Of a stretch of 64,000 bases of DNA, positions 35,242 through 43,597 are shown in pieces. How positions within the stretch are numbered: the stretch's first letter is position 1; each line of letters starts with the position of its first letter. The notes beneath the pieces are model-generated. The model saw only the letters and a program-made list of their open reading frames with translations, ran no database searches and was not told the origin of the DNA. The position numbers were made by a program, and so were the translations under genes. The stretch is from Agrobacterium vaccinii. Its GTDB lineage: Bacteria; Pseudomonadota; Alphaproteobacteria; Rhizobiales; Rhizobiaceae. The stretch is from the NCBI RefSeq assembly GCF_021310995.1, contig NZ_CP054151.1, positions 1,116,001-1,180,000 on the forward strand, in the 5' to 3' direction.

Positions 35242-35898
35242 GTGCGTATTTTACTCGTTGAAGATGATAACATTCTCGGTTCGTCTCTCCAAAAAGCCCT
35301 AGAAAAACATGCCTATGGCGTGGACTGGTTTCGGGATGGTGTTTCCGGGCTCGAAGCTGCGGAAAATGCGGTTTTTGCAGCTGTGATCCTCGATATCAAT
35401 TTGCCCGGTCTCAACGGGATAGGTGTCCTGAAAGGGTTGCGTCAGAAAGGCAACACGGTGCCGGTGCTGCTTTTGACGGCGCTCGATGCCGTACGGCAGA
35501 AAGTTGAGGGGTTGGATGAGGGGGCAGATGATTATCTGGTCAAACCCTTCGATCTGGACGAACTTCTTGCCCGGTTGCGCGCACTGATGAGAAGGCGGGA
35601 GGGGCGCACCGAAAGCGTGATCCGGTGCGGTGATCTGGAGGTAGATCCATCTGCGATGGTGATCCGCAAGGGTGGCACACAGCTGCATGCAACCGCCAAA
35701 GAGTTCCATCTGCTCAAACTGCTGATGGAGCGTGCAGGTCGTTATGTGACCAAGAATGACATTGAATACGCGCTCTACGACGCGTCCAGTCTGGTCGAGA
35801 GTAATGCGATTGAAGTCAATATCTACAATCTTCGAAAGAAGCTTGGGACGGACGTGATCAAGTCGATCCGTGGCGTGGGCTATATGATAGAGCGATGA
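35242..35898 (+). CDS. Response regulator, OmpR/PhoB family
   Basis: A 218-residue two-component regulator. The receiver has acidic pocket EDD (7-9), phospho-acceptor Asp51 (ILDINLPGLNG), Thr in LLLTALDA and Lys in DDYLVKPF; a winged-helix domain (KEFHLLKLLMERAGRYVTKNDIEYALYD, IEVNIYNLRKKLG, IRGVGYMI) ends the protein. It resembles TctD/QseB/PhoP regulators. It starts at a GTG with AGGA upstream and overlaps the kinase gene by ATGA. It probably controls the eight-gene operon that follows. Confidence 0.93.
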   Translation: MRILLVEDDNILGSSLQKALEKHAYGVDWFRDGVSGLEAAENAVFAAVILDINLPGLNGIGVLKGLRQKGNTVPVLLLTALDAVRQKVEGLDEGADDYLVKPFDLDELLARLRALMRRREGRTESVIRCGDLEVDPSAMVIRKGGTQLHATAKEFHLLKLLMERAGRYVTKNDIEYALYDASSLVESNAIEVNIYNLRKKLGTDVIKSIRGVGYMIER

Positions 35899-37274
35899 AA
35901 AACTCGACACTTGCGCGCAAGCTCTTTCTCAGAATAGCACCCGTCGTTGCGGTGGCCATCGTCGTCATCGGTGTTTTCGCCTTCAACAGCGCGACGCGAG
36001 AAATCGACAATATCTATGATGCCCAGATGATCAACGACGCCAACGTCATGTGGGGGTTGCTGCGTCACAGGCTCGAGGACCCGGCGCGCCAAGGCTCACA
36101 AAAGATCGGCGATATCGATTTCAACATGGACAATCAGCTTGCCCTCAATGAGGACGCGGATGATTATGCCGACGCGCATATGGTCCGCGCCTGGGTGGGC
36201 GATCGCATTGCGGTCTACAGCAGCACGGCGTTTTTATCCGATGTGCCGCCTCGACCGGTCGGCTTCAGCGATTTTTCTTATAAGGGGGAAGCATGGCGCA
36301 TCTATTCGCTTCGCATTCCAGACACGGCCATCGTTCTGGAGGTGGGCCAGAAGGATACCCTGAGGGCAACTCTGGTTGCCAATATTCTTCTCAATCTGTT
36401 TTTCCCGCTGCTCGTTATTCTGCCGATCATCGCCGCGCTGATCTGGTTGGGCATCAACAGCAGCCTCAGCACGATCCATGATCTGGTCCGCCAAATCCGC
36501 ACGCGTTCTCCCGACGACCTCTCGGCCATTCCCACAGGGGCTCTCTCGCGAGACTTGCTGCCGTTGGGCCGCTCGATCAATCAGCTTCTCGTCAAGCTCG
36601 GGAATTCCCTGACACTCGAAAGGCGCTTTTCCGATCTGGCCGCTCATCAGTTGCGCACGCCGCAGGCCTCGGTGAAGCTGCTATTGCAGATGCTGCAAAA
36701 TGCTGACGATGAAGCGGAGCGCCGCCAGCTCATTTCAGCTTTGGTGGAAAGCAATGACCGGGCGTCTCACCTCATCGAGCAGCTTTTGCGGCTCGCGCGG
36801 GTCAGCCATCATCCGCTGCGGGTGGAAAAAGTGCCGCTCTATCACATGACTGCGTCCGTACTGGCCGAATTCGGTACGCTCATTAACAGCCGCGATCTGG
36901 ATGTTTCGCTGGAAGGCGAAGAAGACGTCGAGGTCGAGACCGATGGGGCCGCGGTGCGAACGATCATCGTCAACCTGATCGACAATGCGGTGAAATACTC
37001 CGTCGTCGGGGGACGGGTGGCGGTTGTCGTTGCGAGAGAAGACGATGCCTGCCGTCTTTCCGTCAGCGATTCTGGTCCCGGTATTCCGCCAGAAGAGCGA
37101 TCGTCCGTGTTCCAGCGTTTCTACCGAGTCGAGACGCTTCAGACGGAGGGATCGGGCCTCGGCCTTGCTATCGTAGCCGATATTGCCGAACGGCTGTCGA
37201 TCAAGATCGACATGGGTACGCCGGATTGGGGCACGGGATTGAAGGTCGATTTGCACATTCCTCAAAATGTTTGA
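35895..37274 (+). CDS. Sensor histidine kinase (TctE/QseC-like)
   Basis: A 459-residue inner-membrane kinase. Helices at about 10-30 and 160-188 flank a periplasmic domain of about 130 residues (2CSK_N-like), followed by the dimerisation domain with phospho-acceptor His in AAHQLRTPQA near residue 252 (common form HELRTPLA), N-box NLIDNAVKYS, DSGPGIP and GSGLGLAIV. All catalytic motifs are present. It is translationally coupled to the response regulator. The signal sensed is unknown; relatives often sense carboxylates or envelope conditions. Confidence 0.93.
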   Translation: MKNSTLARKLFLRIAPVVAVAIVVIGVFAFNSATREIDNIYDAQMINDANVMWGLLRHRLEDPARQGSQKIGDIDFNMDNQLALNEDADDYADAHMVRAWVGDRIAVYSSTAFLSDVPPRPVGFSDFSYKGEAWRIYSLRIPDTAIVLEVGQKDTLRATLVANILLNLFFPLLVILPIIAALIWLGINSSLSTIHDLVRQIRTRSPDDLSAIPTGALSRDLLPLGRSINQLLVKLGNSLTLERRFSDLAAHQLRTPQASVKLLLQMLQNADDEAERRQLISALVESNDRASHLIEQLLRLARVSHHPLRVEKVPLYHMTASVLAEFGTLINSRDLDVSLEGEEDVEVETDGAAVRTIIVNLIDNAVKYSVVGGRVAVVVAREDDACRLSVSDSGPGIPPEERSSVFQRFYRVETLQTEGSGLGLAIVADIAERLSIKIDMGTPDWGTGLKVDLHIPQNV

Positions 37275-37362
37275 CGATTTCAGTTTCGCTTCATTTTGAC
37301 CTAAGCTTCGGCTCATCAGCCCTTGTTATGACCTCTGCCAGACGACAGGCAGGAATTGGTTC

Positions 37363-38046
37363 ATGCAAGTGTTTTGCGATTTTGACGGAACGATCTCGGT
37401 CGGCGATACGACGGATCAGGTTCTTACACGGTTCGCCCATCCGGAATGGGAATTCATCGAACAGCAATGGCTGCGTGGCCTCATCGGCTCGGCAGAATGC
37501 ATGCGCAAACAGATCGCGCTTCTTCACGTCACGCCGCGTGATCTCGATGAGCTTCTCGATACGGTTGAGATCGATCCGGGTTTCCCCGCCTTCTTGTCCG
37601 CCTGCAAGGCATGGGATGTACCGGTCACCGTCGTCAGCGATGGTGTCGGCTATTTCATAGGCCGTATTCTGGCCCGCCACGACATCGCCGATTTGCCCAT
37701 CATAGCCAACGTGCTGACCCAGCATAAGAGCGAAGACGGCGTCGCCTATTCCATCAGCCAGCCATTCGCTGAACGTAACTGCGGCACGGGCTCAGGCGTC
37801 TGCAAATGCGCGGTGGTCGAAGCCGTTGGCGGCACGATCTACATCGGTGACGGTCGCTCGGACTTCTGCGTCTCTGACAAGGCAGACATCATGTTTGCAA
37901 AAGACAAGCTTGCCGATCACTGCCGCCGGCAGGGCATCCCCTTTATTCCCTTCAACACCTTCACCGACCTTCTTCCCCGCATCACGTCGATCTTGTCCGA
38001 CGGAGCACGGTCTTACCGTGCCCAGACGCAAACCCTGATCGCGTGA
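37363..38046 (+). CDS. HAD-IB family phosphatase (MtnX/phosphoserine phosphatase-like)
   Basis: A 227-residue cytoplasmic phosphatase. The nucleophile motif DFDGTIS has Asp6 and Asp8; the second motif VVSDG and the late IYIGDGRSDFCV metal motif are present. Length and order resemble MtnX and SerB-like enzymes. It is the first gene of an eight-gene operon: the aminotransferase follows after 21 bases. It presumably dephosphorylates a pathway intermediate. A methionine-salvage role is unlikely, as no other mtn genes are here. Confidence 0.88.
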   Translation: MQVFCDFDGTISVGDTTDQVLTRFAHPEWEFIEQQWLRGLIGSAECMRKQIALLHVTPRDLDELLDTVEIDPGFPAFLSACKAWDVPVTVVSDGVGYFIGRILARHDIADLPIIANVLTQHKSEDGVAYSISQPFAERNCGTGSGVCKCAVVEAVGGTIYIGDGRSDFCVSDKADIMFAKDKLADHCRRQGIPFIPFNTFTDLLPRITSILSDGARSYRAQTQTLIA

Positions 38047-38067
38047 ACCAGCCTGAAAGGCATTTTT

Positions 38068-39489
38068 ATGCGTAGCAATGTCATACCCGTTTCAGCAGCA
38101 GCCGATTGGCCACACGAAAAGACCGAAGAGGAACTGCGTCTTCTGGAAGATACCTATTGTTCCCATGGCGATACGGTTCACTATTCTCCAAAGCCGAAGT
38201 TTTTCACCGAATGCAGCGGGTCCTATCTTTACGACGAAGGCGGCACGGCGTTTCTCGATCTTCAGATGTGGTACTCTGCCGTCAATTTCGGCTATCGCAA
38301 TGAACGCCTGAACGCGACGGTTCACCGCCAGCTCGATCGTCTGCCGCAAGTGGCATCCCAGTATCTGCACCGCGAAAAGGTCGAACTTGCTACACTGATC
38401 GCGCAGGATGCCGAACAGAAGTTCGGCCACGAGGGGCGGGTGCATTTCAACGTTGGCGGCTCGCAGGCCATCGAGGATTCGCTGAAGCTCGTTCGCAATT
38501 ACACTGGCGGCAAAAGCCTGATGTTTGCCTTCGAGGGTGGCTATCACGGCCGCACGCTCGGCGCGTCGGCCATCACCTCGAGCTATCGGTATCGCCGCCG
38601 TTACGGCCATTTCGGCGACCGCGCACAGTTCATCGAGTTTCCCTACCATTTTCGCGGGCCGAAGGGCATGTCGAAGGAAGAGTATGGTGAAATGTGCGTC
38701 GCCAAATTCGCCCGCTTGTTCGAAAGCGAATATAATGGCGTCTGGGATCCCAAGGTCGGCAAGAGCGAATACGCCGCGTTCTACATCGAGCCCATTCAGG
38801 GAACCGGCGGTTACGTCATTCCACCGATGAACTTCTTCACGGGTCTGAAGAAGGTTCTGGATGACCACGGAATTCTGATGGTGGTCGATGAAATCCAGAT
38901 GGGTGTCTATCGCACCGGCAAACTCTGGTCGGTGGAGCATTTCGGTGTGTCGCCCGATGTTCTGGTATTCGGCAAGGCCATCACCAACGGGCTGAACCCT
39001 CTGTCTGGCGTATGGGCTAGAGAAGAGCTGATCAATCCAACGGTATTTCCTCCTGGTTCGACGCATTCTACCTTCGCCAGCAACCCGATGGGAACGGCTG
39101 TTGCGCTGGAAACCATGAAGATGCTGCAGGAGGAAGACTTCGGCGCGGCGATTATGGCCAAGGGTGCGTATTTCCTGGACGGCTTGAAGCAGTTGCAGCG
39201 TGCCCACGCCATCGTCGGCGAGGTGGATGGACTGGGTCTTGCTCTGCGTATGGAGATTTGCCAGGACGACAGTTACACGCCCGACAAGGCCACGATGGAC
39301 TGGCTGTGTGACGAAGGCATGAAGGGCGACTTGCAGGTGGGTGCCAACACCTACGGCCTCGTTCTCGATGTCGGCGGCTACCACAAGAACGTCATCACCT
39401 TCGCACCGAACCTGTTGATCAGCTATGAGGAGATCGATCTTGCGCTCGCTCTGCTCGACCAATTGCTGATCCGCGCTGAACGGAGATAG
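38068..39489 (+). CDS. Class III (acetylornithine/omega-amino acid type) aminotransferase
   Basis: A 473-residue PLP enzyme. Key positions: GG pocket near NVGGSQAIEDSLKL (128-141), FEGGYHGRTLGA (155-166), EPIQGTGGYVIPP (241-253), Asp274 in VVDEIQMGVYRTG that contacts the PLP ring nitrogen, and the Schiff-base Lys303 in FGKAITNG. It is longer than ornithine aminotransferases by about 50 residues at the N-terminus. In the operon it lies between the HAD phosphatase and the ureohydrolase-like gene (four-base gap), suggesting it handles a diamine, omega-amino acid or keto intermediate. Confidence 0.92.
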   Translation: MRSNVIPVSAAADWPHEKTEEELRLLEDTYCSHGDTVHYSPKPKFFTECSGSYLYDEGGTAFLDLQMWYSAVNFGYRNERLNATVHRQLDRLPQVASQYLHREKVELATLIAQDAEQKFGHEGRVHFNVGGSQAIEDSLKLVRNYTGGKSLMFAFEGGYHGRTLGASAITSSYRYRRRYGHFGDRAQFIEFPYHFRGPKGMSKEEYGEMCVAKFARLFESEYNGVWDPKVGKSEYAAFYIEPIQGTGGYVIPPMNFFTGLKKVLDDHGILMVVDEIQMGVYRTGKLWSVEHFGVSPDVLVFGKAITNGLNPLSGVWAREELINPTVFPPGSTHSTFASNPMGTAVALETMKMLQEEDFGAAIMAKGAYFLDGLKQLQRAHAIVGEVDGLGLALRMEICQDDSYTPDKATMDWLCDEGMKGDLQVGANTYGLVLDVGGYHKNVITFAPNLLISYEEIDLALALLDQLLIRAERR

Positions 39490-39493
39490 GACC

Positions 39494-40447
39494 ATGCAAC
39501 TCCTTCTCCTTCATCTTGATGATGCGTTGGAGTTGCAGCCCGGTTTCGTGCGCGCCTGTGTTGCCGCAGGCGCGTCGCAACATGTCGACAAGGATGCGGG
39601 CAGGGATGTGCGGCTGTGGAGCAAGCAGCGTCAGCTCAGTGAACTCGCCCGCAGCCTTTCCAAGAACGGATGTGCTCTCAACGGGCAACCCCGGCTTTGC
39701 TTTATGGGGTCAGGCGATTTCCACCACATAACGGCTCTGCTGCTCGACGCCGCATTGGAAAAACATCCGACCCCCACGACGCTGATCCATTTCGACAATC
39801 ATCCCGACTGGGTAAAATTTAAAGGCGGGTTGCACTGCGGCTCATGGGTCAACAGTGCGCTGGAAAATCGGAACATCGACAAGGTCATCACCATTGGCGT
39901 GTGCAGCGACGACTTGCGCAATCCCGAGCGCAAGGGTGCCAATCTCAAGTGGCTCGGACAGGGCAGGCTCGAGCTTTATCCCTATTCGCATCCTCCAAGC
40001 CGGGTATCATCAGACTATGGAAGCGGGCCGAGTTTTCGTCACGAGGCCGGTGCGCTTCACTGGCGCTCGATTTGCGGGATCGGCGAGGCGAATTTCTTCG
40101 AGGAAATCCTCGGTCGCATTCAGACGCCATCGGTCTATATCTCCATCGACAAGGATGTTCTGGCTGCCGATGACGCCGTCACCAATTGGGATCAGGGCGG
40201 TATGCGGCTGCCCTATCTCCTTTCCCTCATCAGCGAAATCGGCAGGCGTCATCGCATCATTGGGGCGGACGTCATCGGTGATTATTCCGCGCCTGCCTAT
40301 TCGGGAATGCCCTGGACGCAGATTGCAAAGAAGGTCGAAAGCCTGATCGATCAGCCGCGTCTGCGTCAGGACAAATCGGCGATCGAGGATGTCAACAGCG
40401 CGTCAAACTATGCGCTCCTCGATATTCTGGCGGAGCACATGCAATGA
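39494..40447 (+). CDS. Arginase/agmatinase-fold (ureohydrolase-like) protein
   Basis: A 317-residue protein with the order of metal motifs of the ureohydrolase superfamily but altered spelling: GSGDFHHIT in place of GGDHS, HFDNHPDWV in place of DAHxD, and SIDKDVL in place of SxDxD. The residues needed for a two-metal centre are still there, so hydrolysis of a guanidino or amidino group, or of another C-N bond, is plausible. It overlaps the next gene by four bases. It is not a standard arginase, agmatinase or formiminoglutamase by length or motif. Confidence 0.75.
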   Translation: MQLLLLHLDDALELQPGFVRACVAAGASQHVDKDAGRDVRLWSKQRQLSELARSLSKNGCALNGQPRLCFMGSGDFHHITALLLDAALEKHPTPTTLIHFDNHPDWVKFKGGLHCGSWVNSALENRNIDKVITIGVCSDDLRNPERKGANLKWLGQGRLELYPYSHPPSRVSSDYGSGPSFRHEAGALHWRSICGIGEANFFEEILGRIQTPSVYISIDKDVLAADDAVTNWDQGGMRLPYLLSLISEIGRRHRIIGADVIGDYSAPAYSGMPWTQIAKKVESLIDQPRLRQDKSAIEDVNSASNYALLDILAEHMQ

Positions 40448-40797
40448 ACGGCAGCCTGACCCTCACCATGCTTGGCCTGATCTGTTTCTGCATCCTTGCG
40501 GAAACGGCGCGTGAAGTCTGCTTCAAATATGCTGCCAATGACAGCACCCTGGCCGCGACCTTGGTCAAGCCGGTCACATGGGCTGGCATCGTCTTCTGGG
40601 CGCTCGAATTGATGAGCTGGACTGCGGTTTTGCAGAGGGTGCCGCTTTCGATTGCCTTTCCCTTGATGGCGTTGAGTTACGCCGCAATCGTTGTGGCAGG
40701 GGCCATTTTTTTCAAAGAACACATCAACATCAATCACGCCTTGGGGGTGTTTCTCATCACCTCCGGCGTCGTCTGTGTGGGAGTTACAGGATTATGA
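40444..40797 (+). CDS. EmrE-like small membrane transporter, subunit 1
   Basis: A 117-residue protein with four hydrophobic helices, in the small multidrug resistance/DMT fold. The proton- and substrate-coupling glutamate of EmrE (position 14) is conserved as Glu20 in ILAETAREVCFK. PLSIAFPLMALSYAAIVVAG and the C-terminal LGVFLITSGVVCVGV are typical. It overlaps the genes on both sides by four bases (ATGA). With the protein at 43597 it could form a heterodimer like EbrAB or the ArnE/ArnF flippase. Confidence 0.85.
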   Translation: MNGSLTLTMLGLICFCILAETAREVCFKYAANDSTLAATLVKPVTWAGIVFWALELMSWTAVLQRVPLSIAFPLMALSYAAIVVAGAIFFKEHININHALGVFLITSGVVCVGVTGL

Positions 40798-41666
40798 AAA
40801 TCTTCGCACATACCAAATGGGATGTCGCCCCGGTCATCGCAGCCGTTGCGCATCTGGCTTTCGACATCTACCTGATCGCCGGTTTTCACAGCCGACCGCT
40901 TTGGCTTTCCGGCGTTCTCGGTTGTCTCTACGCCATTTCTATTTCGTGGAATATCAACAGCATATCCCACAATTTCATCCACACGCCCTACTTCAGGACA
41001 AAGTTGATGAACTACGGGTTCAGCCTGCTGGAATCAGTCGCTATCGGGTTTTCCCAGACCTACTATCACTGGATCCACATGCGGCATCATTCTGGCAACA
41101 GCGACAGGCCGGATGAAAAAGGTGACACGGTTGATCTCCTGTCGATCTACCGCCACGGTCGCAACGGTGAGCCGGAAAATGTCTGGTCCTATACCTTCCT
41201 CAGCTTCTTTCGTGACGACATCGGAGACATCCACAGGGCCATCGCGAAGAACCGTCCGTTCGACGCCAAATGGGGACGTTTGGAGCTGGCGGTCTTCCTG
41301 GCCATGGTCGGTGCCGTCTTGCTTTACGACTGGAAAGCGGTGCTGTTTTTTGCCCCCTTCTATTATCTCGGCAACTGCCTCTCGTCGCTGAACGGATATT
41401 ACGAACATCTGCACGGTGATCCCGATGTCCCGATTGCCTGGGGCGTGAGCAGTCACAAGCCGTTCTATAACTGGCTGTGGTTCGGCAATGGCTATCATGC
41501 AGAACACCATTACCGCCCGAAAACACACTGGACGAAACTCAGCACGCTGCACGAGCAGATCAGGGCCGAGCAGGAGAGAGCGGGCGTACACGTCATCAGC
41601 ACCTGCCACGCATTGGGCTTCATGGCCAAGGAAAACCGTGAGATGGAGCTTCATCGTGACATCTGA
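40794..41666 (+). CDS. Fatty acid desaturase/hydroxylase-like membrane di-iron enzyme
   Basis: A 290-residue membrane protein with the three histidine boxes of the di-iron desaturase family: HNFIH near residue 60, HWIHMRHH near 85 and YHAEHHYRPKTHW near 235. Four to five hydrophobic segments lie between them. It starts with an ATG overlapping the transporter stop. Members act on acyl chains, but some (such as RtxC of rhizobitoxine synthesis) desaturate small amino acid derivatives. With an aminotransferase in the operon, either is possible. Confidence 0.88.
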   Translation: MKIFAHTKWDVAPVIAAVAHLAFDIYLIAGFHSRPLWLSGVLGCLYAISISWNINSISHNFIHTPYFRTKLMNYGFSLLESVAIGFSQTYYHWIHMRHHSGNSDRPDEKGDTVDLLSIYRHGRNGEPENVWSYTFLSFFRDDIGDIHRAIAKNRPFDAKWGRLELAVFLAMVGAVLLYDWKAVLFFAPFYYLGNCLSSLNGYYEHLHGDPDVPIAWGVSSHKPFYNWLWFGNGYHAEHHYRPKTHWTKLSTLHEQIRAEQERAGVHVISTCHALGFMAKENREMELHRDI

Positions 41667-42471
41667 TGCGCTGAGTTTTTATCTGGAAGGAACCAATGGC
41701 AGAGGTGTGCTGCTGGTTCATGGCCTCACCGGTGCGCCATCGGAAATGCGGCTGGTCGCCCGGCAGCTCAATCGCAGGGGATATAGCGTTTATGCACCCC
41801 TTCTGGCCGGACACGGTTCCGACGTCGATGCCCTGCGCCGTTCGAGCTGGCAAAATTGGCTGGACAGTTTGATCGATGCGGCGGCGTTGCTGGCGGCCCG
41901 ATCAGAAGAAGTCTTTGCGGCTGGCATCTGCGTCGGGGGCAAGCTTTCCATTTTGGCGGCGGATGCCCAACCTGACACCATCCGGGCGGCTGCGGTCTAC
42001 TCGCCATGTTTCGGTTATGATGGCTGGAACGTGCCGTTCTATTACCCGCTTCTTTCCCATCACATCGACTGGCTCTCGCACGTCCCTTTTCTGGATCGGC
42101 TGAGTTTCAGCGAAACGCCTTCGATGGGTATCAAGGACCCGCGCATGCGCCGGATGATCGGAGGCATGGCAAGTGAAGGCATTCTCGAAAAGTTTCCCGG
42201 AAAGGGGCTGATCGAGATGCATCGGCTGGGCAAGGCGCTCAAACAAAGATTGCCCGATATTCATACGCCGACGCTGATCGTGCATTCGGTAGAAGACGAT
42301 CTCAGTCATGCCCGGCATGCCCGCTACATCAACGATCACATCGGCGGATCGCATGAACTGCGATGGATCGAAGACAGCTATCACATGATCCATGTCGACC
42401 GGCACCATCGCCAGGTCGCGGATTTCACCGCCGATTTTTTTGAGGCTCATCATGCTGCATCTCGTTCATAG
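41656..42471 (+). CDS. Alpha/beta hydrolase with a Cys nucleophile
   Basis: A 271-residue protein starting at a GTG (GGAG about nine bases upstream) and overlapping the desaturase gene by 11 bases. The fold is like carboxylesterase Est30 or monoacylglycerol lipase: LLVHGLTGAPSEMRLVARQL, then the nucleophile elbow AAGICVGGKLS, an Asp in VHSVEDDLSHA and His in SYHMIHVDRHH. The elbow carries Cys instead of Ser, as in dienelactone hydrolases and polyhydroxyalkanoate synthases, which suggests thioester chemistry or acyl transfer. No signal peptide. Confidence 0.85.
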   Translation: MTSDALSFYLEGTNGRGVLLVHGLTGAPSEMRLVARQLNRRGYSVYAPLLAGHGSDVDALRRSSWQNWLDSLIDAAALLAARSEEVFAAGICVGGKLSILAADAQPDTIRAAAVYSPCFGYDGWNVPFYYPLLSHHIDWLSHVPFLDRLSFSETPSMGIKDPRMRRMIGGMASEGILEKFPGKGLIEMHRLGKALKQRLPDIHTPTLIVHSVEDDLSHARHARYINDHIGGSHELRWIEDSYHMIHVDRHHRQVADFTADFFEAHHAASRS

Positions 42472-43597
42472 TCCCGTTGCCATGGGAACGGGAGACACGG
42501 TCGCCCACATCAGCAAGACGCTTCACGACATCGAGCCTGCAGCATGGAACATTTGCTTCCCAGCGCAGGTCGAGGATTACGACTGCCTGCTAGCGATAGA
42601 GGAGGCTGGCCTTGCAGGCTTCGAGTGGCGTTATGTCACGCTTTTCGAAAATGACATGGTCGTTGCCGCCATGCCCTTCTTCATTTGCCCTTACGCGCTG
42701 GATACCACGCTTGAGGAGGGACCTGTCCGACGGATTGTGCGACGGATGCGGCAATGGTCCCCACGGTTGCTGACAATGCGGCTTGCATGTCTCGGCTCGC
42801 CCTGCACCGAAAGCGCTACCATCGGTTTTCACCCCGATATCGCCGCCAGCCAGCGCCCGGCGCTGTTTCGCCGGTTGCTGAGTGCTTTCGAAGCCTATGC
42901 GACCAATGAAAAATGTACGCTAATGGGCGTGAAAGATGTACCAGAGACGGCGCCATTTGCGCTGGTCGATGTTCTCCGTGAACGCGGTTTCGCCACCATC
43001 GGCAGTCTGCCGACAGCCTCCCTCGACATCGATTTTACGACCATCGAAGACTATCTCGAATGCCTGTCGGCCAGCACGCGCAAGGATATGCGCCGCAAGC
43101 TAAAGTCGCTTGAAAAGGTGCGCATCGAAACGAGGACGGATTTTGCCGATTTGTTGCCGCAGGTCATGACGCTCTATCATGATACGCGCAACCGCAGCGA
43201 ATGGCAGTTCGAGGAGCTGACGAAAGCCTATTTCTCCGGCATTCTGGTGCGGATGGAAGGCCGAGCCTTCTGCACGTTCTACTTTGTCGATGATACGCTG
43301 ATTGCGGCCAATCTCCTGGTTCACGATGACGAGACGCTGATCGACAAGTTTTTCTGCATGGATGGAGAAAAGGGCCGTGCCTACAATCCCTATTTCCTCA
43401 GTTGGTTCACTAATCTACGCTATTGTCTCGACCATGATCTGACCCGGTATCAAAGCGGGCAGGCCTATTACGAAAACAAAATCCGGTTGGGCAGCACGCT
43501 GACGGCCAACAGCATGTTCTTTCGTCATCGCAACCCCATAGTACAGGCGCTTCTCAAGTTACTATCGCCACTTTTTTCCACCGATGAGGTGACGTGA
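42452..43597 (+). CDS. GNAT/FemAB-like acyltransferase
   Basis: A 381-residue protein whose second half (from about 190) looks like the Acetyltransf_6/FemAB-like GNAT fold: SASTRKDMRRKLKSLEKV, YHDTRNRSEWQFEEL, DDTLIAANLLVHDDETLIDKFFCMDGE and YQSGQAYYENKIRLGS. Such enzymes move acyl or aminoacyl groups onto amines, often on polysaccharide, peptidoglycan or lipid acceptors. Start at ATG 42452 with GAGG seven bases before, overlapping the hydrolase by 20 bases. It probably attaches the group made by the operon to its acceptor; the acceptor cannot be told. Confidence 0.75.
   Translation: MLHLVHSPVAMGTGDTVAHISKTLHDIEPAAWNICFPAQVEDYDCLLAIEEAGLAGFEWRYVTLFENDMVVAAMPFFICPYALDTTLEEGPVRRIVRRMRQWSPRLLTMRLACLGSPCTESATIGFHPDIAASQRPALFRRLLSAFEAYATNEKCTLMGVKDVPETAPFALVDVLRERGFATIGSLPTASLDIDFTTIEDYLECLSASTRKDMRRKLKSLEKVRIETRTDFADLLPQVMTLYHDTRNRSEWQFEELTKAYFSGILVRMEGRAFCTFYFVDDTLIAANLLVHDDETLIDKFFCMDGEKGRAYNPYFLSWFTNLRYCLDHDLTRYQSGQAYYENKIRLGSTLTANSMFFRHRNPIVQALLKLLSPLFSTDEVT

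Noticed and set aside
37363..38046. HAD phosphatase as a methionine-salvage MtnX
   Set aside because: Motifs fit the superfamily, but no other salvage gene is linked and the gene is tightly packed with an unrelated operon.
38092..39495. 467-codon frame on the minus strand
   Set aside because: Exact antisense of the class III aminotransferase, whose catalytic Lys and Asp are on the plus strand.
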